A DNA stretch of 64,000 bases from Megamerina dolium. Lineage: Eukaryota > Arthropoda > Insecta > Diptera > Megamerinidae. Shown piece after piece: positions 10,636 to 20,406 of this stretch; the stretch's first letter is position 1, and each line of letters opens with the position of its first letter. A program made the position numbers and the translations under genes. The notes under the pieces are model-generated. The model saw only the letters and a list, made by a program, of their open reading frames with translations, did no database searches and was not told where the DNA came from. The stretch spans positions 69,226,418 through 69,290,417 of the forward strand of contig OY978526.1 of the NCBI GenBank assembly GCA_963854835.1, read 5' to 3'.

Positions 10636-12438
10636 TTAAATCACGGGCTCTTTCTTGCGTAAAATAATATTCCAAATGCAATGGCGATGTGCCCAATATA
10701 TTTCTATAAGAAGAGCACTGATTGAGCAACCAATTGCTATTACAAATCCGATCAATAGAAAAGAAACATCCTCTAGACTAAGTGGTTTATCATCGTTGTC
10801 GATAGTTGTAAGCTTTATTGATGCTCGTTGCGATTTTCGAAGTTTCGCAAATGAACGTTTCTCCCAAAAGTTAATTAATCCGGCCTGTTTGGCTTGAGAC
10901 AATAATGCATTCATTGATAATCGATAAAATGAATATTGCTCAAGTCCCAAGAAAAATGGATCACCAGTTGACATGCAAAAATCGGTTAAATGAAATAGAC
11001 GTATATTGTAGAATTGTTGTAGTTCAGCATAATTACGCCAATTGGTTGCTACAATCGGGTATGCATACCGGTTATCCAAAGAACGTGTTAGATTTAAATA
11101 TTCTTCAAGCGTGTCAAGTATTAAAAGGTTGTTTGCTAATGCTTCACGCACATTATACCTATCAAGCATAAACAATTCCTCACGATCTATAGCCATTCTA
11201 ATTGGCGACTCTTGGATATCTTGTAGAGTTCGAATTCTTTTATAAGTTGGTAGGCTTGTAATGAAGGTTTGCAAATATGCACTGTATGCCGTGTTGAAGA
11301 TAATTGCTGCTATGCACACTATAATATAAAGCATAGTACGAATAGCAAAAAACTCAGACTTCATAGTGAATGATTGACCCAAAAATCCAGACATTACATT
11401 GATATAAGTGCTTAGCCATCCAACTGTGCGTCTTTTTATGTGAAATACCACGATCAATGCAAATGATGTCATCATGATTGCAATAAATATGAGACATATT
11501 GTAATATAGTCAAATATGATGAAATAGACTAAATAGCGTGGTATGGATTTTTCAATTGGTACCATAATACAAATATCATTAATCTCATACGAATTAGTGT
11601 AGGAGATATTATAACTGTTATTAACAGTAACGGTGATAGAAGCCGTATCAATAGTCCCATTTGCGATTAATTTTCTGGTCAAGTCCCTACTAGCTCTAGG
11701 AGCAATTTCGCCACTCAGAGGGTAAAGTATAGTAGCATTATGTCTTTTTGCATATTCACGTATAAAACTGGTAACATAACCATCCCATACAATATTACCA
11801 TTGCTATCTTTATACATATACGATTTGAATGACCTATCAATTATGCCAATCTTAAGTGGAGCACCAAACATGTTTTCGGTATGATCAGGAAAAAGTGTAG
11901 TATGATTCGCAGCCAACCTCATTGCACTGATTTTAACGCGTGGAAATATTTGTATCCTATAATAAAGATTTGTTTGCAACACCGATGACTTTACCAATAT
12001 GACATCAACCATCTTCCATTTTACACAGAACTCTAAAATCTTCTCCACATATGCATCATCTGCTGCAGCATCAACCAGGAGTATATAGCGACTTTGAACG
12101 TTTGACTGAGGGTTTTGCCACAGCATTTTCAGTAATGAATAATCGCTGTTTTCATGGTGGGACAATCTGACAATGGTAAAGAAATTTCTATTAAAATTCA
12201 TTTCTGGTGAAAATGTGGTTTTATCGTTTATCAGAATTGTTGGAAGTCCCAATTTATCGTTTAAAGTTTTAAGTACATTGCCGGTCTCGAATAGATTACT
12301 GTATTGCGCTTCATTCGAAGCAAACACAATTGAGTTGTAGCTTTGATCCTTTAGTGCAACTTCGGCAATATAAGTTAACATTAAACTTAGCTCATTTTCC
12401 AATAATATTGCTTGAAAGAAATTTATTAAAGCGAACAT
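10636..12438 (-). CDS. Divergent ionotropic receptor (IR2), intact, 600 aa
   Basis: This is a single-exon open frame of 600 codons, the usual IR length. By family it is a ligand-gated cation channel subunit of the glutamate-receptor fold in chemosensory neuron membranes. Visible order: N-terminal domain 1-190; S1 about 195-300 (DGYVTSFIREYAKRHNATI); M1 about 302-333; pore loop GFLGQSFTM about 351-359; M2 about 367-391 ending FNTAYSAYLQTF, the position of the SYTANLAAF motif in iGluRs; S2 about 400-550; M3 about 556-580 (FLLIGFVIAIGC); a short basic tail. No canonical S1 Arg or S2 Thr/Asp glutamate-binding set is evident, as expected for divergent IRs. Its closest relative here is psi1. The style resembles the Drosophila IR20a clade (Ir52/Ir94 type), and I do not assign a symbol. 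The first 15 or so residues could serve as a signal peptide. Confidence 0.92.
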   Translation of the reverse strand: MFALINFFQAILLENELSLMLTYIAEVALKDQSYNSIVFASNEAQYSNLFETGNVLKTLNDKLGLPTILINDKTTFSPEMNFNRNFFTIVRLSHHENSDYSLLKMLWQNPQSNVQSRYILLVDAAADDAYVEKILEFCVKWKMVDVILVKSSVLQTNLYYRIQIFPRVKISAMRLAANHTTLFPDHTENMFGAPLKIGIIDRSFKSYMYKDSNGNIVWDGYVTSFIREYAKRHNATILYPLSGEIAPRASRDLTRKLIANGTIDTASITVTVNNSYNISYTNSYEINDICIMVPIEKSIPRYLVYFIIFDYITICLIFIAIMMTSFALIVVFHIKRRTVGWLSTYINVMSGFLGQSFTMKSEFFAIRTMLYIIVCIAAIIFNTAYSAYLQTFITSLPTYKRIRTLQDIQESPIRMAIDREELFMLDRYNVREALANNLLILDTLEEYLNLTRSLDNRYAYPIVATNWRNYAELQQFYNIRLFHLTDFCMSTGDPFFLGLEQYSFYRLSMNALLSQAKQAGLINFWEKRSFAKLRKSQRASIKLTTIDNDDKPLSLEDVSFLLIGFVIAIGCSISALLIEIYWAHRHCIWNIILRKKEPVI

Positions 12439-12607
12439 TGTAAACGACTACGTGAGTATATATCGATGACTAAAATGAAACCTACAATGTATATATAATA
12501 TTCAATGTGGACAGTCCTCTGTTATTTGTAATTATTTTAATACACTTGAATTTAAATTTACATGAAATAATGATTTGATTAAAAATGCATAAATAAAAAT
12601 ATTAAAA

Positions 12608-12888
<281 letters not shown>

Positions 12889-12895
12889 CGATAAT

Positions 12896-14208
12896 TACAT
12901 TGTAAAGAGTTATCCATTTTGCGGTTTCAAAAGTAAATGTAAATAAAACACATATAAAATATTGTTTTATCATGATATTTCTTTTTTATTAATAAGTTTG
13001 AACGTTGACATTATGTGTGAAATACTACATCATTTAAATGACCACCACGCGAATTGTTGCAAGCATCGATTCTTTTGAGGTAATTTTCGACCACTTTTTG
13101 ACACATATTGGGCGGCATCTCAGCCATAACGTGACGAATGTTGGTTTTTAGGTGCTCAAGAGTTAAAGGTTTATCTGCATAAACACGGTCTTTCGCGTAG
13201 CCCTACAAAAAAAGTCAAGCGGTGTCAAATCGCATGATCTTGGTGGCCACTTGATATCGCCACGACAAGAAATTACGCGGACAGAAAATGTCTCTTGCAA
13301 TAAAGCCATATTCGCTCGAGTTGTGTGGCATGTGGCACCGTCTTGTTGAAACCACATATTCTCTAAGTTGTATTCTTCAATAGCAGGCAAAAAAAAGTCG
13401 GTTATCATATGACCATAACGCTCCGAATTGACGGTGACAGTCGTTCCATCGTCGTTTTTGAAGAAGTAAGGTCCAATCACACCTCCGGACCAAAGAACGC
13501 ACCAAGCAGTGACTTTTTGTGGATGTAGTGGCCTCTCTTCAATTACTTGAGGATTCTCAGAACCCCAAATACGACAATTTTGTTTGTTAACATACCCACC
13601 GAGTGAGAAATGTGCTTCGTCGCTGAAGAAAATTTTGTTCGAAAAATCGCCGTCCACCGCCTGTTGTTCAAGCACCCATTCGACGTATCTACGACGTTGT
13701 GAATGGTCAGCTGGCTTCACTTGTTGTGTGAGCTGGATTTTATATGGATGTAGGTTGTAGATCCAAATGCAAAATACGCCATAATGTGCCGTAAGACAGT
13801 CCTAATTCCTGAGAACGACGAGGAATCGACACATTCGGGTGTTCGGCAACACTTTCACTTACAGCAGCGATATTTTCGGTGGTACGAGCGAAACGATGAT
13901 GCACAGGCCTTACAATATCTGTAGCCGATCCAGTCTCTTCATATTTCTTCACAATTTTGCCAATTGCTTGCGTAGTTGGACGATTATGTAAACCATAATC
14001 TCCTCTTAAAGCACGATATGTGGCTGTGGCAGAATCACCATTTTTGTGTGATTTTTTTGCGTTGAGCGAAAGTTAAGCGATCCATTTTCGCAAATGTCAG
14101 ACTTTGAACTGAAAAAGAAAGAAATTGTTTTAACAACTCAGTTTGACAGATGTCGAATTCTAGCCCTATACTTTTGAAACCGCGAAATGGATAACCCTTT
14201 ATATTGTA
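12896..14208 (-). mobile_element. DD41D (rosa-like) mariner with terminal inverted repeats
   Basis: Inverted ends run inward from 12896 (TACATTGTAAAGAGTTATCC) and from 14208 (TACAATATAAAGGGTTATCC on the other strand). They continue into CATTTTGCGGTTTCAAAAGTA and its partner CATTTCGCGGTTTCAAAAGTA, giving a repeat of about 40 bp with few mismatches. The ends start with TA, the Tc1/mariner target. Only one transposase frame lies between them. The element is full length but its transposase is broken. Confidence 0.85.
13011..14085 (-). pseudogene. Mariner DD41D transposase, frameshifted
   Basis: From the ATG complementary to 14083-14085 (MDRLTFAQRKK) to the TAA at 13011-13013 (GGHLNDVVFHT) the full protein of roughly 355 residues can be followed, but it needs frame changes near 14040, 13740 and 13200. 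The N-terminal helix-turn-helix region lies near 13740-14080. The catalytic core reads IFFSDEAHF, MWFQQDGATCHT and PRSCDLTPLDFF. By my count 41 residues separate the second Asp from the Asp of PLDFF, the DD41D signature of rosa-type mariners, first described from a tephritid. All three acidic residues are retained, so the lesions are recent indels. Confidence 0.85.
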
Positions 14209-14231
14209 CATATGTATGACCATATATGTCG

Positions 14232-14956
14232 TTAACCCTGAAAGGGTAACGATATTTTACATGTAATGTAAAATGCATTAATGTCAAGTGAAAGCTTTCA
14301 TGCCAAATTTTTTTCTGGACAAGTCTGATAATAAGTGTATATCAGATAACTGTTTATAAATGCATATATGATAGAAAATGTCGACGCCTTCTTATTTGCT
14401 GTTGTAGAACTGGACCCAGCAAGGATTTTGGTTACAGACCCTTCTTCGTTGCAAAAAGACAGCCATATCCCTAGGCTGGAAAACGGCACAAAAAGACAGC
14501 ATGAAAACAATTTTATTCGGTTTCCGCTTATAAAAAATGAGTGAGCTCCTTATCGTAACAAAAGACATATTGATATATCGCATTTTCGGCACATTGTATT
14601 TCCCAATTCTTTCTGGATTTCTTTTTGAAAGTAAAGTTTCCGCAAGTCGTTTTACGAGCTAAATGGTTGTGAACCACTTACCCATGATTATGTTTCGGTT
14701 CGTTCCATGTATATGCTCGAAGTCACTCAAAAGGCAAACTTTGTCACTTTGTCACGACGACGTTTGTTTTCGTTTGCAGCAAAAACAAAAAACACTTACA
14801 TTACGCTCACGTCTCTTAACGTCTGTTTAACATTAAAGCACAATTCAAACTAAAGTTTTTGCAAAAGAGAGCCCAACATGACAAGCGAATGGAGAGAAAA
14901 ATGGGAAAAGAGCAACAGTGTTCGTCGAATCGACAATGATTACCATTCAGGGTTAA
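14232..14956. mobile_element. piggyBac-like non-autonomous element with TTAA ends
   Basis: The segment is bounded by TTAA at 14232-14235 and 14953-14956. The inner ends are CCCTGAAAGGGTAA (from 14236) and, inverted, CCCTGAATGGTAAT (from 14952), so 717 bp lie between TTAA target duplications and 5'-CCCT termini, as in piggyBac elements. A minus-strand stretch near 14470-14530 (FYKRKPNKIVFMLS) may be a shred of transposase, but there is no usable frame. In copy 2 eight bases (14940-14947) are missing from the right terminal repeat. Confidence 0.7.
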
Positions 14957-15085
14957 TAGTAATATTATTTATGGCGCTCAAATTTATCAACTGCATTCCA
15001 TCATAATAAAATTATATAAGTAATTCCACATTTTCACTAGAAACTCTGACTAACTGATTTATATACGCAATACCACAACAATTGA

Positions 15086-15225
15086 ACATTCGTTCAATTG
15101 GTATTACTTGAACATCAGTCGAGTTCAATGCTCAGATATACATATTTGCGATGTGAGTTAAATAGATCAAAATTATAACGCCATAATATATGATATATGA
15201 GCAATGACAACATCCCATTGAATGC
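15086..15225 (+). pseudogene. Ionotropic receptor N-terminal remnant (IR3 subfamily)
   Basis: The plus strand encodes TFVQLVLLEHQSSSML, then in a shifted frame HICDVS, a stop, and DQNYNAII. This matches IR3 residues 6-38 (TFVQILSLGIQSSSVL, YICDVSLNDQNYNSVI). Nucleotide similarity continues to a MSNDNI-like block near 15200. The rest of the gene is missing; a Tc1-like element begins at 15407. Confidence 0.75.
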
Positions 15226-15406
15226 ATTTATTTAAACATTTTTTTTAACTGATTGTAATAAAAATGAAGGGAGATTCTTTCCAACTGCCATTTATTTGAT
15301 TTATTTGAATAAATCTGCGTGTTGTTTCTGTGCATTTTGAGAGAACAGAATGTAAGCGGTCTTATCTTTTTTTTTTTTTTGCTGCTCGATAGCTCATTCG
15401 ATAGAG

Positions 15407-17058
15407 ATACACTTAGCAGAAAAAGTGTACGTACAAGAAGTTAACAATTCTTCGCTGCACTAAACACCAATAAGGAAATAATTCTTCTCAAAAGAAATTA
15501 TTTTTTATTTAAATGTTAGAGTATCATGTACACTTTAAGCCTAAATACATTAAATTATAATGTACAGAAAAATTATGAGAAATAAAAGAATTCAAAAGCA
15601 CCTGTTAATTGGTCAGAAAAAGTATACGTACAAAGATAAGATTATATGATAAATTATTGTTTTTTGTGGGTTTTTGAAGAGATTAGTAGCTGGTTGGATA
15701 GCCTTTCCGTTTTAGGACTTCTTGCAATCGGTTTGGCATAGACCTGACTAACTTGGAAGTGTCCTCCGTTGAAATTTTGTGCCACTCATCTAAAATCACA
15801 TATTTAGGCATTTGCTTGGAGGTGATGGTGTGCTGCCTTATCCTGCGCTCAAGCAAATCCCACAAATGTTCATTAGGATTAAGGTCAGGTGATTGTGGAG
15901 GGGTCTTGCATTGATGCGGGAGATTATATAATATCCAAAGCTTCACATTGTGGGCAGTATGCTTCGGGTCGTTATCCTGTTGAAAGTGCCAGCCAGAACC
16001 CAGGCCGAGATTTTCAGCACTCTGTTTCAAATTTTCTTTTAAAATATTTAAATAACCTCTCTGATCCATTATTGACTCAATGAACACCAAATTGCCGACT
16101 CCATTGGCAGCCATACATCCCCACACCATAATACCACCTTCGCCATGGTTAACCGTGCCCACAAGATTTTGCGCATGAAGGGCTGTGCATGGTTTCCGCC
16201 ACACAAGCTGACGTCCTTTAATACTAAACAGGCAAAACTAGCTCTCATCTGAGAATAGCACCTTCTCCCAGAACTCTGGTGGCTTATTTATGTATTGTTT
16301 GGCAAAAGAAATCCGGTTTTGTCGGTTTATGAGCGTAGCGCGCTACGGGGACACGGTAGTTAGCTTTTTTTTAATTTTACGCACGGTGTCGTTATGCATG
16401 GTTTTCTTAAACTGTTCCTTAACATTTTGAGCAATTTTCATTGCGATCAGTCGAGGATTATCCTGAACAAGTAGCAAAACACATCTTTTTTCTCGTTGGG
16501 TCAGAATAGGAAGTCGTCCTGAACGCGGTTGCGACACGAAAGTTCCAGTTTTTTGAAATTATTCATCACCGTTTGAATTGTGGGGTGCGCTCTCCCAAGG
16601 ATTTTAGCAATTTCATGGAAAGTTCACCATTCTTTCCATAATTTTATTATAATTTTCCGTTCGTCAACTCCAATTTCTTTTCTTTTTGAATTCATCTTTA
16701 TTAAACTTCTTGAAATAGATTATTCAAAGCACAAAATCCTACCACGATACGTATTAAATATAGAACTTGTGAAAAGAAAACTTTTGATGGCACGAGCGAT
16801 CTAGCAAATGAGCGGGGAAGTCCCGCTTTCGTTTCTGTAAGTAGACTTTATCTGACCAATTAACAGGTGCTTTTGAATTCTTTTATTTCAAATAATTTTT
16901 CTGTGCATTATAATTTAATGTATTTGGGCTTAAAGTACACATAATACTCTAACTTAATAAAAAATAATTTCTTTTGAGAAAAATTGTTTCCTTATTGGTA
17001 TTTAGTGCAGCGAAGAATTGTTTACTTCTTGTATGTACACTTTTTCTGCTAAGTGTAT
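15407..17058 (-). mobile_element. Tc1-like transposon with ~210-bp IR/DR ends
   Basis: The left end (TACACTTAGCAGAAAAAGTG, from 15409) is repeated inverted at the right end (CTAAGTGTA, to 17057). The inverted similarity runs inward for about 210 bp on each side, to GGTCAGAAAAAGT at about 15613 and to its partner at about 16850. Each arm holds a short direct repeat twice, an outer AGAAAAAGTGTACGTACAA and an inner AGAAAAAGTATACGTACAA. This is the IR/DR layout of Tc1 relatives such as S, Paris and Sleeping Beauty. The ends start with TA. The element looks complete, with a damaged transposase. Confidence 0.87.
15683..16695 (-). pseudogene. Tc1 transposase (DD34E), broken
   Basis: The frame begins MNSKRKEIGVDERKIIIKLW at the ATG complementary to 16693-16695 and ends at the TAA 15683-15685. 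The order is a paired-like helix-turn-helix with an in-frame stop (KEW-stop-TFHEIAKIL near 16625), the second DNA-binding half (SQPRSGRLPILTQREKRCV), FSDESSF with the first Asp near 16240-16256, then FQQDNDPKHT and SPDLNPNEHLW. I count 34 residues between the second Asp and the Glu, which is the Tc1 signature. There are frame changes near 16540 and 16210-16340. All catalytic residues are still readable. Confidence 0.85.
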
Positions 17059-17094
17059 ATATATGGTTTGACAGATTGTCAAAATCGTCAAACT

Positions 17095-17742
17095 ATGTTG
17101 CTAGAACAACGTTTACAAATTGTGAAATTTTACGTTCAAAAAAGAAAAATTTCTGTTCGCAAAGTTCATGGAGCTCTATGTCCATTTTATGGTGTTTAGA
17201 GTTGAAGCTCATTTCTGGTTTAACGGTTACGTCAACAAACAAAATTGCCATATATGGAGCGAAGACAATCCTCGAGCTGTCATTGAATTACCATTAGTTC
17301 CATTAAAATTGACTCTTTGGTGTGGTTTATAGCGCTGGCGACATTATCGGTACAAATTTCGTTCAAAATGAGGATATGGCTACCGTTACGGTGAATGGCG
17401 AGAGTTATCGAGCCATGCTGACTTTTTGTTTCCATAAATTAATCAGCTAAATATCGACGACATTTGGTTTCAACAATATTGGACTTCATGTCATACAACG
17501 CGTGCGACAATCAAGTAATTGCAATTTGGCGGCAATTTTCTTTCCAGAGGCGGCCCTGTTAATTGGCCTCCTCGATCGTGCGATTTAATGCGTCTTGACA
17601 ACTTATGCCGACTCTTGAAGCTATTCAAGCCATCATTGACGAAATACGGACAAATTTATTGGAAAATAAATTGGATTGATTGAATGCAGCAAGTAACTCG
17701 TAGCCGTGGTGGACATATGCCCGAAATCATATTTAAAACATA
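17095..17742 (+). pseudogene. Second DD41D-type mariner transposase, heavily decayed
   Basis: Plus-strand pieces give MLLEQRLQIVKFYVQKRKIS, EAHFWFNGYVNKQNCHIW, GTNFVQNEDMATVTVNGESY, IWFQQYWTSCHTTRATI, PVNWPPRSCDL and a C-terminus RGGHMPEIIFKT before TAA. The second catalytic Asp is Tyr (QQY). There is a deletion between the DNA-binding part and the core, and at least four frame changes or stops. It directly adjoins the right end of the Tc1-like element. Confidence 0.8.
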
Positions 17743-18289
17743 AATGGCATGAAATTATCAAACATAAAAATAAAAAAAATTTCACTCCCCTAATATTTCT
17801 TTTTTTTATTTTGGTTCAAAATTCTCAAGTTCTTAAAAAAACGCCCGTTATTTATGTAAAGTTTGGAAGACGGTGAAGCATCCGCGAAATAAAATTTTAC
17901 AAGGCAAATTTGATTGTCAAATGGATAGATACGACCTCACTTTTTTATACTGTACTTCAATAGGAATAAGCAGCATCGTTGTGGTTTTCCTCTCTTCATT
18001 TCCTAGAAGACTTACCAAATGTACTTGACGAAAAGGCTGTTCGCAAAGCTTATGCGTCATACTAAAAAATGTGGCTAAAGTGTAGAAAAGTATTTCTATG
18101 ACGTCGTAACTGTAGTCCAAAATTGGAGCTTCAGCGATAAATGTGCGAACAATTTTATCGTCTCCGGTCTAGGAGACAAAGAGTTAATTACTGCGATAAC
18201 AGGATCGATTTCGAATGCAAATCGTTGTAAAAAATTTTATCGTAAATAAAAGCAAAAGCACATAATTGAGCAACAAAAGAATCCTTCTA
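17743..18289. other. Spacer without recognisable genes
   Basis: It may include the former 3' end of the mariner at 17742. Nothing else is recognisable. Confidence 0.4.
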
Positions 18290-18650
18290 ATTTTTAACAA
18301 ACACCGATTACACAATTCGCATTTGTTATAAATCACCACGTCGTATGTACGAAAAGAACAATCATTACAATTCATTTAAGTGTCCTGATAGTAAGATGTG
18401 TTTGTACACTCGCCAAATCGGTCACATTGTCCGTCATTGTAAACAACCGCGTCAACGTGTTCTAGAAAATATTTTAATATATCCACCAAAAATGCCGTCG
18501 TTTAAATGTTGCTAACGGACTGACTCCAAATGCGAGGATTCATGATAATATCGAGCCCGAACTTCAAAAACGACGTAAGCGGCAAAAATCAACTTTTACA
18601 AGAAAGACGTTTTTAGGTTTATTTAAAATGTATCATAAGCCCGGTTGAAT
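18290..18650 (+). pseudogene. Unidentified decayed coding stretch with zinc-knuckle-like motif
   Basis: An open frame of about 73 codons (18290-18512) contains FKCPDSKMCLYTRQIGHIVR then HCKQPRQRV, a Cys/His pattern like a CCHC knuckle in which one Cys is Thr. It ends at a TAA. A second frame then stays open for about 49 codons (VANGLTPNARIHDNIEPELQ, then KRRKRQKSTFTRKTF) to a TGA near 18650. Amino acid content looks protein-like in both. I do not recognise the family. A retroelement Gag tail or a decayed host zinc-finger gene (nanos-like at best, weakly) are possibilities. Confidence 0.35.
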
Positions 18651-19141
18651 ACAAGTTAAAGAATCGTCTTTAACTTCATTTAGCTTAATTTATAGGCAAA
18701 AATAAAATGGAGAAGTCAAATACTTCTAATAAACTCGTGACTTTGAAAATATATTTATTAGTTTTTTTTTATAGCCGATTCCAGTTCCAAATTTTAAATT
18801 AGAATTAGAAAAAATTTAAACAAGCCCACACCACTAAGTACATACATAAATGTATATATCTTCCTCATCTGTCTTGTTTAATACATATGGAAGGGTTTTG
18901 CAATACATAAGGGTAAGATATTAGTTTTGAACATTTGGAGGAATGTTGTTCTTAATACAAAGAGCTTTCAGATAATTGAATTTATATAAAGTAGTGCTCA
19001 ACTCTTTGTTTTATGGAAGAGTAGGTTTCACTATTTTTTGGAAATACCCATACAAGGGTATTTTTTATTTTTTTTGATTTTTATATCCCCCATTCGAACA
19101 CAAGTTTCCTCTTCAATTATTATTATTAGTAATAGTAGACT
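18651..19141. other. AT-rich spacer
   Basis: No feature is recognised. Confidence 0.4.
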
Positions 19142-19312
19142 AAAAGAACTCTGTCAAAAAAGTGATGTCGCAAGAGTTCTGCTGTTCGGAACCGGCTAAA
19201 ATAAGTAGGTCCCTTTTAATACTGTCCAGAACTTAACACGCACAACAGTAAAGGACGAGAAGCTCGGCCAAAGAGATCTTTGGGTCTTATAAGTTCTACA
19301 TATTTATTTTAT
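19142..19312 (+). mobile_element. SINE 3' fragment
   Basis: It matches the 3' half of the SINE at 7090-7457, from AAAAGAACTCTGTCA through GTTCGGAACCGGCTAAAATA to CTACATATTTATTTTA. The tRNA-like head is missing. Confidence 0.8.
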
Positions 19313-19370
19313 AGTTGGCTTGCTATTTGTGTCAGATTTGTGTAGACAGATTTCGCAAACATGAAACCAG

Positions 19371-19709
19371 CTCAGTGTTTATTATGTTTGCCTTCTGATC
19401 TGTAGGTCGTGGTTCAATCCCCGGCTCTTGCATAACAAATTTAATATCGAAAAGATTTTTCTTTCGAACTGTACCCACCTGTCGGCAAGCAATTGGCAAT
19501 TCTTCCGACAGTAACAACTTGCCATGAAAAAGCTTCTAAAAGAACTCTGTGACAAAGGCCAGAAAAAGTGATGTCGCAAGAGTTCTGCCGTTCGGAACCG
19601 GCTAAAATAAGTAGGTCCCTTCTAATACTGTCCAAAATTTAACACGCACAACAGTAATGGAAGAGAAGCTCGGTCAATGAGCCCTTTGGGGGTTTAAGTG
19701 CCACAGCTG
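19371..19709 (+). mobile_element. SINE, nearly full length
   Basis: It starts within box A (CTCAGTG) and keeps box B (GGTTCAATCCC, 19411-19421) and the full body. It ends at GTGCCACAGCTG without the T-rich tail. GAAACCAG occurs immediately before (19363-19370) and at the end (19710-19717), a possible 8-bp target duplication. Confidence 0.8.
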
Positions 19710-19914
19710 GAAACCAGTTATAAAAAAAATCTTATAAATATATGGAGTTATTTTAATTACCGCACACAAACTCTTGTAAAATATTAGGTTAAAATTCATA
19801 AATAAACAGCGTGATTCATGTTAGAAAATATTATGGGAAGTACTCTCTAGTATTCGAGTTGTCTAATGGAAAAGTGTGCTATTAGCGTTGAATGAAAGCG
19901 CCCAGCAGCTTCAA

Positions 19915-20012
19915 ATTTCTGAATGTTTTTTCCCGGAGCCTGGGCTTGATGATGTCCCAACTATGTTCAATTTCATTGCAGTTTGGTGACTGCGGCGGCC
20001 AAATCATTTAAT
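19915..20012 (-). pseudogene. Tc1-type transposase C-terminal scrap
   Basis: The minus strand reads IWPPQSPNCNEIEHSWDIIK then RLREKTFRNL, the block around the catalytic Glu of Tc1 transposases (usual form SPDLNPIEHLWD). Nothing else of the gene remains, and it is not the same copy as the element at 15407. Confidence 0.65.
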
Positions 20013-20025
20013 GAATCTCATATCG

Positions 20026-20106
20026 GGATAGATAAAGTGGAAAAGCGTTGGATGAAGTGTATCGAGCTAAAAGTAGACTATATTGAAAATAACGACGAAT
20101 TTTGTT
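20026..20106 (+). pseudogene. Mariner transposase C-terminal scrap
   Basis: GIDKVEKRWMKCIELKVDYI followed by ENNDEFC and TAA matches the conserved last residues of DD34D mariner transposases, where a KRWxKCI...DYxE pattern is usual. No upstream domain is present. Confidence 0.6.
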
Positions 20107-20406
20107 AAAAAGTTAACTTTTTGTTTCATTTTTCACTGACTTATTATTGTTGTAATATTGATTTTAAGCTTAATTGATGGTATAAATAGAGTACTACTGT
20201 ATGTATGAATGTAGTGTATGTGTGTAAGTATGTCTGCATGAACCATATACTTAGGTGACCATATGGCATGACTACATTTAATTCCACAATATTATAATAG
20301 ATCATTAATCTAATTAATAGTAATACTGTTTATTGCACCGAAATATTTAAATTATAACAAAATCATCGAGGAATTAGTTCTAATTCATACATCAAATAAC
20401 GACAAC
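20107..20406. promoter_or_regulatory. IR3 upstream region
   Basis: These 300 AT-rich bases lie between the mariner scrap and the IR3 start and must hold whatever remains of the IR3 promoter. A TATAAAT-type sequence lies at about 20181. I see no other defined element. Confidence 0.3.

Noticed and set aside
17917..18375. Minus-strand frames at 17917-18120 and 18184-18375
   Set aside because: They are short, AT-rich and without family resemblance. The second is antisense to a better plus-strand coding remnant.
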